Positions 45,711 to 58,140 are shown, counted from the stretch's first letter. The stretch is 64,000 bases of DNA from Axinella damicornis (GCA_963931865.1 OZ007513.1:4442098-4506097); one strand, 5' to 3'. Translations and numbers: made by a program. Notes: a model not told the origin generated them from the sequence alone.

Positions 45711-46158
45711 TACAATATTAAGGTTACGGGATACTCGTGCACACGCCGTGCGAAATGTATTGGGAAATCTATATACTTAAGCTCGCTAACCAAAAATCTC
45801 GAGTACACAGAGCGTGAGCAACATGATTCTGGCGGTGGAGGTGCGCTGTCACAAGGTGCAGGGCATGGCGGAAGCTTTTTTCGATAGGATAATCCCTGGC
45901 AAATTTATCTGCTGTCTCGCTCGAGAAAAGCGGTAAATACGGCTTTTTGGTGAACTAAACTGCTTGTTTTTGCACGGCTATACAGCGTATCGGTAAAAGC
46001 TTCCGTCATGCCCTGCACCTTGTGACAGCGCACCTCCACAGCCAGAATCAAGTTGCTCACGCCGTTCGTACCAGAGATTTTTGGTTAGCGAGCTTAAGTA
46101 TACATTTCCCAATATATTTCGCACGGCGCGCGCACGAGTATCCCGTAACCTTAAGAGT
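45710..46158. mobile_element. Foldback element upstream of the kelch exon
   Basis: About 45714-45880 (TTAAGGTTACGGGATACTCG ... AAGGTGCAGGGCATGGCGGA) is inverted at about 45995-46156. The arms are about 165 bp with indels. It lies 80 bp upstream of the first recognised exon of the main gene. Confidence 0.8.
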
Positions 46159-46237
46159 ACAACTACTACAAGGACTTAATGAACTGAACTAGTATGCCCA
46201 CACTAAACACTGTATGGTATCTCCCCATACTCTATAG

Positions 46238-49200
46238 AAGGATCTGCTTAACCCACTGGTCTCCATTGAATGGGATGATGACTACACTACACTCCCAACT
46301 GGAATGCAGCATGCGCATGCAGTGTTGGTTGGTGACAAGGTGTACATTGGTGGGGGCATGACCACATATCCAGAAATGGAGACCAACATCTACTTCTTTG
46401 ATTACAAGAAGGAAAAGCCTGCAGTGACACCCATTTCGACACCGGGGCCAACACGCTGGAGCACACTTGCTACCATTCACTCAAAGCTAGTACTCGCTGG
46501 CGGAGCGATACATGATACAAGTGCGACAAATAAAGTGTGGGTTTTACGAGATGATGGTTCTGATTGGGACCAATCTCTTCCTCCAATGCGCCAAGCATGT
46601 TGGGGGGCCTCCGCTGTTACAAGTGGAGACTATCTCACCTTGGCGGGAGGGGCGGAAGGGGTGGAAAGCCATCCAACGCAACCCCTCGATACGGTTCAAA
46701 TATATGATGCCAGTTCAGAGCAGTGGGCATTTGCGGAGCCACTGCCAAAAAGCTGTTACTTCATGAAATCGGTCTTCTACGATGATGAATGGTACCTAGC
46801 TGGAGGAAGGATGCAAGATCACGATGTCTTCCACACCTCACTGTCCCCAACCTCACCCGATTCTCTCATTGCAAGTTTGAAAGGAGGTGAAGACAGAGCT
46901 TGGAATAATCTGCCTGAGCTCTCTCAGGTATGTTCCAGCCTTTCTGTTTGTCGAGGTCAGCTATTAGCTGTTGGTGGACAAAAGAACACTTTCCCAATTC
47001 GAGAGATTCAAGCTTACTCCGCCAAGAAAAGAGCCTGGATTACAGTTGAACTTATGCCGGACAGCCGTGAAACTGCCTACACCATTCACCTCCCAACAGA
47101 AGAAATACTCCTCATCGGAGGAAATACCACGGACCTCTCAAAGTACCATATCTACTCTCCTAAGATCACCAAGGGAACTATCAAAGGTTAGCGTAAAACG
47201 ACCATAATAATAATGATTGCTATCACTGATGCATCACATCGTATACCCAGGCCTCCCCAGATTTTATTTTATTTTAATGCAAGCTATGTGTTACAATTAA
47301 GGCTAAAGAAAACAGAAGTTTCGTGCTATATCTACCTTACATAGCATGGACACACAACATTTAATTTGATACTAAAAATCTCTCAAAACCTCCATGACAA
47401 CATACACCGCAATTGTTCACCCATCTATATGACTGAAACTGGAAGGCCTATAATTATATTATGTTATATCGTGTTTATCTCAGTAATTGCATGAATAATG
47501 TTTGATTTCTTATCTGGGACTGCCATTTCACCTTACGATTAATGTTGCTCAATAATTGCAAGCAGGTGTCACTGATTATTAGCTAGTACCATAATCTCCC
47601 GATAATACGCCCACCCTCGAAAATACGCCCATCCCCCATTTTTGCAGCAAGTTGTTGCAAAGGGTCATTTATTAGTGCATGACATGAGACTGTGCATGCA
47701 CTGTGCGTTGCATATTTGTATCTTTGTGTGTGCAATCGCCTAGCATAGCACTAACAGCACACTACGGATTTCTCTGAAGCAGCAGTGGCAATCGGCAAGT
47801 CCCGAAGATGGTTTGCTTGCTCCACGTCATTCAAGCATTCCTGCTGTGTCTTGTCTGCTGTTCCTGCAGCTACTCACTCAAAGAGATTGTTCCTGCTCAC
47901 TAATTATAAGAAACATAGTAGTAAAGCCTTGCTAGAATGACTTGTTGCAGTATGACACTCGTAATTATATTTGCATGATATTGCATTACGGATCTTGCAT
48001 ACTTGGGTCAGCCTACTTTCGAATTTGGGTGGACCTAGTTTCGAGGGAGACGTTCGCGAAAATACACCCACCCCCCACTTTGAGCAGCCAATGAAGTTCA
48101 TTGCCCATGGGCGTATTATCGGGAGATTATATTATAACTGTTGATTCCAGTTCAACTTGATGCATATGTATGTATTGGTTTTGGCATTCTAGTACTCAAT
48201 ACTTTCTTGATTCACTAGTGGCTCGCTCCCTCGATGAACAGTTCAGTCTGACTGCCCTTGCTCACATTGAAATTGTGACTGGGATCAAAGCATTCCATTC
48301 CCTTGCCTGCGGTGAAACGGATGCTGGTGTTGCAGTTGTTCTACAACCAAATCAAGATCATTCCAAAGGACAAGGAAGCACAATTGAGGAGAGCAGGAAC
48401 GCATTCAAGGACTGGCTTATTGGTGACATTACTCACACATGGAAAGCCCTTATTAAGGTTTTCAGAGACATGGGCATGAAGAATGTGGTACAGAGCATTG
48501 AAGACCTATTCACTGTGAGTTGACCCTTGCGGTTGTGAGGATAGAGTCCAAATATGTACGAGTAGCTTCACTCACTCAACACCTACGTTAGCAGTCTGGC
48601 GTTCAGTGCATGCAGCTGCTCCCCTATGCATGGGCTTCATGGTACTGCTGCTCCACGATCACGTCCGCCTCAGCTGCTGCTCCACAATCACATCCATTAT
48701 AGCTGATGCTCCCAGATCGCATCCACTTCAGCTGCGGCTCCCTGATTGTGTCCACTTCGCTCCCCGCTTCAACTGCTTCGCTCCCTTCCGAGATCACATC
48801 TGCTTCACCTGCTGCTCCTGGGTTATGTCCGTTTGCAGCCTCAGCCATTCTGGGAGTGGTCTCATTCCCAGACCTTTCATCCAGCACGTATATTGTTTCC
48901 AGTATAACTCGTGCGATACTAAAAGCAATCTGTGTTGGGGTTGGTTGGGTCTGGGACCGAGACTATTCTGGAAGGTTCCAGCCCTTGCAATTGCCCATCA
49001 TTCTCGCACAATCTTCGCAGCAGTGTTAGAGGTTCAGAGGTAGTAGTAAAGTACATGTACAAAGGTCGTGCATCACTATAGTCAGTTCCACTCCATGAAC
49101 GTCCCATGGTCACACATGGATACACGCTTAAAATCTTGATGTATTTACAGTTTGAGGGATGCTACCTATAATTAACGAGGGTGAAGCCCAAGGTAATTAT

Positions 49201-52200
49201 AAGTGCATCCTGAAGGCTCAAATGGCTAAGAGACTGCTGGAGTGCAATAACCAGCTTAGACTACCAGTTTTTGAGCTCATGAAGCCATACTATCAAAGTG
49301 CAGACACTAAAATAACAGCTGTACTGCAACAGAAGCCTGCTAGTTCAGCAGACATATTCCCCAGGATGTGGTTTGAAGTTGATTAGGGCAAAACTCCTAC
49401 CAGACAGGAAACAATTATTGCAAGTATGAACTACATCCAACTACAACTACATCAAGTCAATGCCATCTAAAAGACCATGGAGTGATGCATGAGCTGCACA
49501 AGTGGGTTCACATTCACTACAAAGTTCTGTGATGATATATTCACAGTGCAGTTGCTCAGTCCAGAGAAGAGAGACAACATGGTACCAAAACATTCCTGTT
49601 GAGTAAGAAGCAAGTACACGTGCCTGCTGCACTGGATATCGTACTTGCGCAATGCTAGGGAAACCACGTTGGCTCCTTTATATTGATGAAGTTGGGGCAA
49701 TGCGATCGTGTTCCTTGCATTCACGAAAATTATAGGACAAACAGAGCGTTTTGAACACATAATTTCTCGATCTCAGCTAGCAAACTACCCAGCCTCCCGA
49801 TTGAAACTGCTGGCAGTTTTTACTATGCCAACTCTATATATGAAGTAAAAAAGTTCTCCATGTTGATTTGCTGCCTTGGTGCCAATTAGGCCTAGAGTAT
49901 GGCTTCAGGCTTCTGAGGGTGTTACCAGATATACCCTTGATGGTCAGTTATACTGGATGGTCAGTTATACTGCCCTTGGGCCTTCACCCTCGTGCAGTAT
50001 GATTGATCTCCACAGGTATATCCCCTAATGCCTAAGAAGCCAAGCCATGGGTTAACCTATACAGTTTTGAAATACGAAGTTTTGATGAGGTGTCTATTTT
50101 AGAGATCTCGTTAAGTTCAAAAGATCAAAGCACATTTGCATACCATAGTCTGATTATAATGCAGAGTTGGTAGGATATTTTTCTCCTGCTGAGCATTGCA
50201 ATGTCCACTCATTCTAATTTTGTGTCACTTAAGTTCGAATTTCTAATAAACTGCAGTCTGTGCACACACATGTGCACACACACACACATGCAGAAAGCAA
50301 AAGATGGAGATTGGACACAACAACTACCTGCACTGAACAAGGATCTGAGTGGATTAGGTACGTATGACTACAACTATCTATTGGCACTTGTATTTGAGTT
50401 AAGTTGATTGTCTGATTCTATAGAAGTCGAATCTACCACCCAGACTGAGCAGCTGCCAAACCTATCGCTAGCCGAACCTGAGGTGCAGCCGAGAGGACTT
50501 CGGAACTATCCAGAACATCACCCGACTTTCAGTATGTAGCTACTTAATGAATATTAGCAATGACACATACATTCAGTGTATCATTTTCTGTAGGCTACCT
50601 TCGTGGAGTGGATGTCATTGCAGAGACCAGCCTCACAGTCACCAATGAAGCCCAAAGCTACTGCTGGCAAGGCTATGGGCTGAAGCTCCACATCCCCGAA
50701 GGAGCTCTGCCAGAGAATGAAAGTATGTGCACCATCGACATCCAGGTGAGCATATCTGGGCAGTTCCAGCTACATCCCAGCCACAACCTAGCCAGTGCCG
50801 TCTACTGGCTGCACAGCAAGGTGAAGAAGTTCTCAAAGTTGCTTACCCTGGAACTGCAACACTGCTCCAAGCGTAGTCAGATCTCTTGTCTCAGCTTTGT
50901 CGAATGTTCCCAGAAAGAATTGCCGTACAACTTCAAGCCCATGCAAGGAGGCGTTTTCTCCAATGGAAGTTCCTACGGCAGTATGGAACTTGATCACTTC
51001 TCTGGGTATGCGATAGGCAGTCCTGGCCAACTGCGATATTGTGCCAAGTTGTACTACTGGGGGAGAGGATCAATCGAGTGGTCAGCTTCGTGATCACGAA
51101 GAACCTAGAGGCCATTCTGACGGTAGGTGAATTGATCATAATTATACTGGCTAGCTACTGGCTCAAATCTGTTACCATTTTGGTATTCATACAGGAAGCC
51201 TCACTCTATCCCAACAAACCAGCTGGTATTGCGGGTGCAGATGAGGAGTTTGAGTTTGATGACGACAGAATCACTCTGAAGATACCTATTGGGGGGGTTT
51301 CTCCACTTGATGGATGGAAAGTGATCCCTATAAACTCCCCAACAGTAAGCCGGATACCACCTACGTATAATGCCCATTGAAGGTCTTACACCTCCTGTCA
51401 GATTGGTAGCTAGTACCATATAGCGCTGTAATTATTTCGAAGTGCATAATTATTTTCAAAGATATTGTAGGGCCTTGGTCTGCCAAATTAAGCATGGGAA
51501 TGTTAGGTCTCAAACAAGACTGTTCGTTGCATCAGACCCCAATGTGAAATGTTGGTGCAGGCCAATCTGTGAGTATGTGTGCCTTGAAAGTATCATAGAC
51601 TCGGTAGAGTCTAAGAACGGACACGCAATATATGCTAGTACCAAAAAAATCTTTCAAAATCTCTCGAAATCTCAAGCTTTATGATAACTTACTATTCATC
51701 TTCGAGTGTTTCCCTGGCCAAGAAGACTCCCAGTGTTGTGAAAAACCGTCACGAAAGTACTGCACCAGAAAGTCGCCAAACCACAAAATCAGTTGTCTTC
51801 TTCTCTCTTCAGACGGGCTAGTTCAAATTTGGCTGACTCCCTCCCGACGGTGTTTGCACAAAACAGCAGCATTTTACACTGAGCAGTGCACAACCCCATC
51901 GCTTTTGGACAACTTTGAAGTCTCACGAGGTGCTTGAAACCAGCCGCTCAATAACTATGGCTTTCATCTGCGACTCCATGCATACAAAGCAACTTTGAAC
52001 TTTGATCTCAAAATTGTGTACTGTGTGCGGAGTGAATGCTATCAAGTATGCTGCTACAAAATGAGGAAAACAAGTGTAAAGATATGTAAGATGGGGTTGT
52101 ATACTGAACTGTTTTGTGCCCTCATCCCTGCTTGTTTTCTTACTTTTTGCTGTTCTGCTATCCCTACATGTCCCATACAGTTTTTTTACACTTGTATAAT

Positions 52201-55200
52201 GCACATTCAGTGTCTCACTTGCATCCTCTTTATTTGGTGACAGATTGATAAGAGACAGGTGGATGAGGGCGAACAGGTCCCCTCTTGTGAATTCTCCATT
52301 GAATGGGTGAAAGATGAACCAGCGACAACAAAGGACAAGTTCCACTATCGTGTGGACTTAGAGGGTGCCAAAGGCCACAAGTTTCTGACCATACAGTCTG
52401 ACCCTGCAGCAGCAGCTGTGTATGTGTACCGCAGAGGCAAGAGAGCTAATTACAGTGTAGACATGTGCTGCATGTGGCATTGACTGTAGTATTTTACCGC
52501 CTTCATCACAAAACCAGCTGCATGCATGCAGAGGCTAACCCAATGAACAGCCTGAGAATGAAAATGATCCCTTGTCATTTAGGAAGAACTGTTCTAGGTG
52601 ATAATGTTTCTCAACATGCACACTGACCTGAAGAGACTGTATCAGCCAGACTGCTTATGATAGTTGTCATGGAGATGAGACTGAGTCATTACTGGACACT
52701 GTTAATGTTTCTTTAGGTTCTGGAATTCCAACACCAAGTGGTTCCGCTACAGCTCCCGTAGCAGCTCCCATTGGGAAACCAGGCATGTCACCATGAATAT
52801 ACATGTACAGTATGTGCCACAAAAAAGGTTACACGATATTCACATCAGTCGGGACCAAGGTCTTGACCACGGATACTGTGATGACATGCGCGTTGCCTAC
52901 TCAGTACGGTACTCAGGGGTGTGTGGGGTGTCACGGTCAAGTTGCGTGTGAACGTCGCAACGATCACGAATGAGCCGACTATTGCCCTTCCATGTTGTGT
53001 GTGAACGTCGCAACGATTGCGAATGAGCCGACTATCGCCCTTCTCGCGACAGTGCAACTATGTTTATTAAGCAAGTGAGAGACAGATGCGTGTATATTTC
53101 ACGACATTCCTGAATGTCATGATAGTCACGAACATCAGGACAATGAGCCCATATACACATTTTGTAGACGATATTATGATAACCTTCTGTATGTGAACCT
53201 TTTCATGATGAACAGTGGTCACGACACTAGTACCATATATCACAGTCGTGACAACAGTGGTGACTGACACGAATATCGTGTAACCTTTTTTGTGGCACAT
53301 ACTGTATGCCTGCCAGTCTCATTTCCAGACATTCATGGTGATTATAGAAAATACCAAGCAGGGCCTTGTAGGGCCTCCATTTCCATCTATATTTTTCAGC
53401 TATGCCAGGTTGACATTTTCCAATAGAGTTGATTGGAAGTTCATTAATTGGTGGGTGTGGTTAGAATCACGTTTCTGCCTGTAATGACCCAACCCAATAA
53501 AGAGTTTTAACTTACGTAATCTTGTTTGCCTTTTCTGGTACTGTGGTACGACTACGTACCATTCACATTAATATTTTTCTATACCTCACACCCAAAATCG
53601 TTGCCATATTTATGGTAAGGTCTCTTGTAATAATATTTGTATATTAATTTTTCTATGCAGCAAACATCCCCGTCTACTTTGCAGTAGCTGTAGCAATTGT
53701 GGCCGTACTGATAGCTGCTGTATTGATCGGGAATCCTGATGTGGTCTTCAATTTGACCAGTAAGAAACACCTTCGCAACTAGAGTTCATAGAACACTTAC
53801 CTTGTGTGCGTATCTCTCAGTCTGTATGCACTTACTGACATGGACGCGCGTCGGTATGAACACGTGACAGAGCCCGTGTGCTTTACCCTGCTTCGTGCAT
53901 GCATGCGCGCGTAGGGTATCAATTATGTGGTAATGTATTCTTGAACCTGGGCATGTACAGTGGGTAGCCAGAGAAAAATGTCGTCCTATACACTTCACAA
54001 ATGCTCTCTGCTTGGGTTGGATATCATTGCTATGTTTCCAAGTCACAGCATGGAGGTTGTTGCTGTATCCAAGTTAGTTTCTGCATGGAGGACATATGAA
54101 ACGTCTAGCCACTAAACTTGCCACTATCAACAGAATATGATTGTGATATGGTTGCATATACCTGACATCACCAAACCACAGAGTTGACTCGGTCTTACAT
54201 ACGTAGCCAGGTTGCCAGGCACTCATTCCCCCCTCAGATGCTGGATTCAAGGTTAACAGGAGGGGAGAAAGAGTGCCTGGTATCCACTGGATGTGATAGG
54301 ATGGTGAAGATGGAGTGCCATTTGTCTCAAAGTTTTTGAAACCCCTCTTTTCTTGTATACGGTGTTTATCTTCAGATGCTGGGTACTATTCACAAGTGGC
54401 AGACAGATATCCGAACAATGGATACCGCAATTGACATTTACAAATGAGGACTGACAATTAACAAATGAGGACTGAAAATTTAATGACAGATACAGCTACG
54501 TAGATTACCGAGAGTCAATTATTGGTCAATAATTATTAACAGTGTTGAGTTGTATGCCATTTTAGTCCCTTGCTCTCCTCTTCTAATGTGAAATGCTTCA
54601 TCTTACAGAACAGCGATATCGTGGCTACCAGAACCCAACAGGTGATCAACAGTCTGAGAGTATTGATCTTAGTAAGTTGCCCTGGCACAGTTGGGTTTTC
54701 TATGTACGTAATTTAAGTTCACCATATCCTGAAGGAAAAGCCTTGTAAATCAAAGGAACTGCCCTCTGTCAAACCTACGTTCACTGCAGTTTAGAAGTTA
54801 GAGCCCAGGTTAGAACTAGAAGCTAGAACTCGGAACTTTTCTAGTTTCTGTGGCAGTAAAAGTGCGTACTGATTACATATCCTCCCCACAACCACAACCA
54901 CTGCCTTGATATGGCTAGCAGAGGCCAGAGATCATAGCTAGTCAGCTTCAAGTGATCAAGGCTGTTACAAGCATGGTTAGCTGAGGCATACCACAAACCT
55001 GTACATGCAAACACTTCCACTGTCCTCATCTGGGCTTCTCTTGTGTAGTGTGGTTATCTATAACACATACCTGGTAAGCATTTACTCTATCTGATTGTTA
55101 CGACTTTTTCACTTCAGGTAAACCTCCAACACTACCTCAGCTATTCAAGTTTCGTTGCAAAGATAGTTATATCGACATTCCATCAAAAATAAGATCAGAC

Positions 55201-55440
55201 TACATGAAGTTTGGCATTCTGCTCCTAAAAGACACTAGCGGAGCAAAAATTCATGATATTGCCAGAAAACACAGACAGGATGGGATGGAAATTACAATTG
55301 AAATCTTGAAAGAATGGCTGGCTGGCAAGGGCAAGCAACCAGTCACTTGGTGGACTCTCATAGAAGTCTTGAAAGATGTAGAATTCTCTGAACTTGCAAA
55401 GGACATTGAACTCCAGTGCAGCAAGTATTGTGAATGTTGA
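46238..55440 (+). CDS. Kelch - death-like - ZU5 - transmembrane - death-like protein (11 exons)
   Basis: Exons: 46238-47186, 48219-48514, 50294-50357, 50424-50531, 50594-51122, 51195-51344, 52244-52454, 52717-52782, 53661-53759, 54609-54671, 55118-55440. All junction phases agree if one base is missing in the G5 run at 51059-51063, giving about 952 visible residues. Residues ~1-316 are kelch repeats (VYIGGGM, LVLAGGA, LTLAGGA, WYLAGGR, LLAVGGQ, ILLIGGN). 317-415 end in a death-like fold (FKDWLIGDITHTWKALIKVF). 473-620 are ZU5 (YGLKLHIPEGALPENE ... MELDHFSGYAI). 620-770 occupy the place of UPA. ~795-815 is a transmembrane helix (VYFAVAVAIVAVLIAAVLIG). 846-952 are a second death-like domain (LKEWLAGKGKQPVTWWTLIE). 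The 5' end is not seen: the first exon opens at an acceptor (CTATAG|AAG), so a signal peptide or another domain may lie upstream. One donor is GC (CAG|GCATGT at 52783). ZU5/UPA/death proteins (UNC5, PIDD, ankyrins) act as adaptors or receptors, but there the membrane segment precedes ZU5. Confidence 0.75.
47591..48130. mobile_element. MITE in intron 1 of the kelch/ZU5 gene
   Basis: Ends ATAATCTCCCGATAATACGC and its exact complement are 540 bp apart. A second inverted pair (CGAAAATACGCCCA / CGAAAATACACCCA-type) lies inside. Target duplication not clear. Confidence 0.75.
48620..49150. repeat. Composite repeat, copy 2, in intron 2 of the kelch/ZU5 gene
   Basis: Degenerate CAGCTGCTGCTCC(A/C)CGATC units followed by GGTTCAGAGGTAGTAG, AAGGTCGTGCATCACTA and TGAACGTCCCA, in the same order as 22985-23520. 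Confidence 0.75.
49150..50290. other. Intronic stretch without a supported exon
   Basis: An open frame at 49159-49386 (CILKAQMAKRLLECNNQLRL) has no splice support. TGGTCAGTTATACTG is duplicated near 49940-49970. Confidence 0.45.
52808..53304. mobile_element. Tc1/mariner-like MITE in an intron of the kelch/ZU5 gene
   Basis: Perfect terminal inverted repeats of about 33 bp beginning CAGTATGTGCCACAAAAAAG, each flanked by TA. Inside, GAACGTCGCAACGAT ... GAATGAGCCGACTAT is tandemly duplicated. It begins 25 bp after the GC donor of the linker exon. Confidence 0.9.
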
Positions 55441-55689
55441 TGTCCTATATCCGAACACCTGTTGTGTAAGTTTTTTTTCCCTGTAATTAACCCTCAAATT
55501 TTGAATCGGTCTGTTGTTTGCCTGGCCTGGAAATTGGGTAGCCTTGTTCCCAGCCCTTTGCCATGCACCTGCATTCTTTGACTGCTTGCAGGGGGAAGGC
55601 CTGGGAAATCTTGTCGCATGTACGTATGATCTCAGGTGGACAGAAAGTAGACTTTGGAGCTAGGGGGGTATTGGGCACGCCCGTGTGTG

Positions 55690-55985
55690 TCTACCAGCTA
55701 GTTTCCATCATGACCTCATCCCACCCACTATAGCTAGTCTCAATCATGACCCCACCCCATGCACGTGCTAGTCTGATCATCGATCCATCTTGACCTCATC
55801 CCACACACTATAGCTAGTCTCAATCATGACCCCACACCCGCTAGTTCCATCATGATCGACCCCATCCCACCCGCTAGCACCCGCTAGTCTCCATCATGAC
55901 CATCCCACCCGCTAGTCTCCACCATGACTCCATCCCACCCGCTAGTCTCCACCATGACTCCATCCCACCCGCTAGTTACAGTCAC
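55690..55985. repeat. ~28-bp minisatellite
   Basis: CCCACCCGCTAGTCTCCACC / ATGACTCCAT units repeat about ten times with variation, 250 bp past the stop of the kelch/ZU5 gene. Confidence 0.85.
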
Positions 55986-56532
55986 AATCTGATGCTAGAA
56001 GTATTTGTAGGCAATGGGAGAGGCTGTGCCTCACTATTGCGCAAACAAATACATGACGTTATGTAGCTACATAGCTATATTATATGTAATTTTGTAATAG
56101 ATCTAGCGATCATGTGTACAGCTGCTACACCTCACGAGAGTGCATGGTCATGATCACACAGCTTCACACTGGGATAATGGCATGACATGACATGACATCA
56201 TGACATTTCATTCAGCGTGACAGATAGCGAGGATAATAATTATGCCATGGAGCCATCATGAGCTTTATTCTTTTGCATGAAAGATGCAAATATGGTATGC
56301 TACAGGATAGGGCACAATCTTGCATACAGACAGCAGTTCATAGAAGAGCTATAGGGGAGGTTTTGACATTAATTTTCTATTGCTACCGGTAGATACTGGC
56401 TATCCAGCTAGTATGTATAATACCACAGTCACAGGCAGCACATCCTTGTGAGGCATAATATATGAATACCACACTTCAGGTATGCAATACCATTATAAAT
56501 CATATCCTTTGATACCGTAATCAGCAATATTC

Positions 56533-56675
56533 TATAGCAATTGGATCTCAGACATAGACGGTAGTTTTCAACAAATTTTATTTTGGGTAACTGAAGATTA
56601 CCAAACTGTAATCGAAATGTTGCAAAATGAAATTTGTTGCAAAATACCGTTTAAGTCCGAGATCCAATTGCTATA
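56533..56675. mobile_element. Short MITE, TATAGCAATTGGATCTC ends
   Basis: TATAGCAATTGGATCTCAGA and its complement bound 143 bp, with inner parts (TTTTCAACAAATTT / AAATTTGTTGCAAAA) also paired. The paralogous segment at 44.1 kb lacks it, so it inserted after the duplication. Confidence 0.8.
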
Positions 56676-56849
56676 GGATCTAGTGTAGCAAGCTCACGGA
56701 TAAGTGCACTAGACTGCTCTGGTAACTCGGAAAGGGGGACAGTACAATGTCATCATAATTATAGAGTACACTACACAACATGTCATGAGCAACGTAGCTG
56801 CATTCAGGTTTGGGGAAAATTGAAATCTTGTTCTAAAAGTTAGTGTAAT

Positions 56850-57570
56850 TCTCATGGGGGGAGGAGCAGTATTGTGGCAATGTCCTCACATCTAGTGCTG
56901 CACCACATGCTGTGAGGAGAGAGAAAGAAGAGACCGTCTTTAAACACTGGGAGTGGCACACCAGAATAGTAGGATTGAAATTACTAATTACTCCCCTCTT
57001 CCTCCCAGTCAGGATTCTGATCCCAATATAATTTATGACTCCATGCACTCATGCAGTATCCTGGAGATCCCTACACTTCAGAATCTTCATGTACTGGTGG
57101 GTACATGAACAACACTGAGTATCAGGCTTCCAACTGGATAGGTTAGAGCTCACAATATTCACAGTTCAATTAGTTGCTATGGTGAAAGATAGAAGCCCTC
57201 CCAATAGGACTTGAACCCACTTAAAACAGCCCAATTGAGCTGAAGCATTATTGTACACACTCTGGGTGCATTCTGTGTACCTATTGGTTGCATGGAGTAC
57301 TGTGGCAATGTCCTCGCATCTAGTGCTGTGCCACATGCTGTGTAGAGGGAGAAAGAAGAGACCGTCTTTACACACTAAGAGTGGCACACCAGAACATGTA
57401 CAGTAAGGGGGATATGGAAATTACTCTCCCTCCCAGTCAGAATTCTCATCCCAATATAACAGTATGACTCCATGCACTCATGCAGTATCCTGGGGATCCC
57501 TACACTTTAGAATCTTCAGTCCCACACAGGCCAGTGGGTACATGAACAACAGAGTACTTGATGTTTATGT

Positions 57571-57609
<39 letters not shown>

Positions 57610-58140
57610 GAACTCAATATTCACAGTTCAATTAGTTGCCCTCCCAATGGGACTTTGACCCACTTAAACACTGCCCAATTGAGGTCAAGGGATAACTTAT
57701 TGTAGCATTCTTGTGTACCTACATTGCATGGGAGTATTGTGGCAATGTCCTCGCATCTAGTGCTGTGCCACATGCTGTGTAGAGGGAGAAAGAAGGGACC
57801 GTCTTTACACACAAAGAATGGCACACCGGAATATGTACAGCAAGGGGGATATGGAAATTACTCCCCTCTCCCTCCCAGTCAGGATTCTGATCCCAATATA
57901 ACAGTATGACTCCATGCACTCATGCAGTATCCTGGGGATCCCTACACTTCAGAATCTTCAGTCCCATTTGCTGGTGGGTACACAATAACAGAGTATTTGA
58001 TGTTTAAGGGATTCCAACTGGGTAGGTTAGAGCTCACAATATTCACAGCTCAATTAGTTGCTACAGGGAAGAATAGAAGCCCTGCCAATGGGACTTTGAA
58101 CCCAATTACACACTCTGGGTGCACTCTTGGTTACAGACTG
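56850..58140 (-). repeat. Three tandem units of a tRNA-derived SINE-like repeat
   Basis: Units start near 56850, 57290 and 57720. On the minus strand each can carry CAGCTCAATTGG (A-box-like) and about 14 bases later GGTTCAAGTCC (B-box-like), best kept at 57207-57242, with variants near 57650 and 58090. Related units lie at 44.3-44.9 kb. A cloverleaf is not claimed. The boxes resemble a degraded tRNA promoter. Confidence 0.5.
57571..57606. repeat. Poly(G) tract, 36 bases
   Basis: Replaces the GGCTTCCAACTG sequence found at this point in sister units, between GATGTTTATGT and TTAGAACTC. Confidence 0.95.

Noticed and set aside
57207..57242. Functional tRNA gene on the minus strand
   Set aside because: Only A- and B-box-like motifs are visible. 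No acceptor stem pairing could be drawn, and the unit is repeated with decay.
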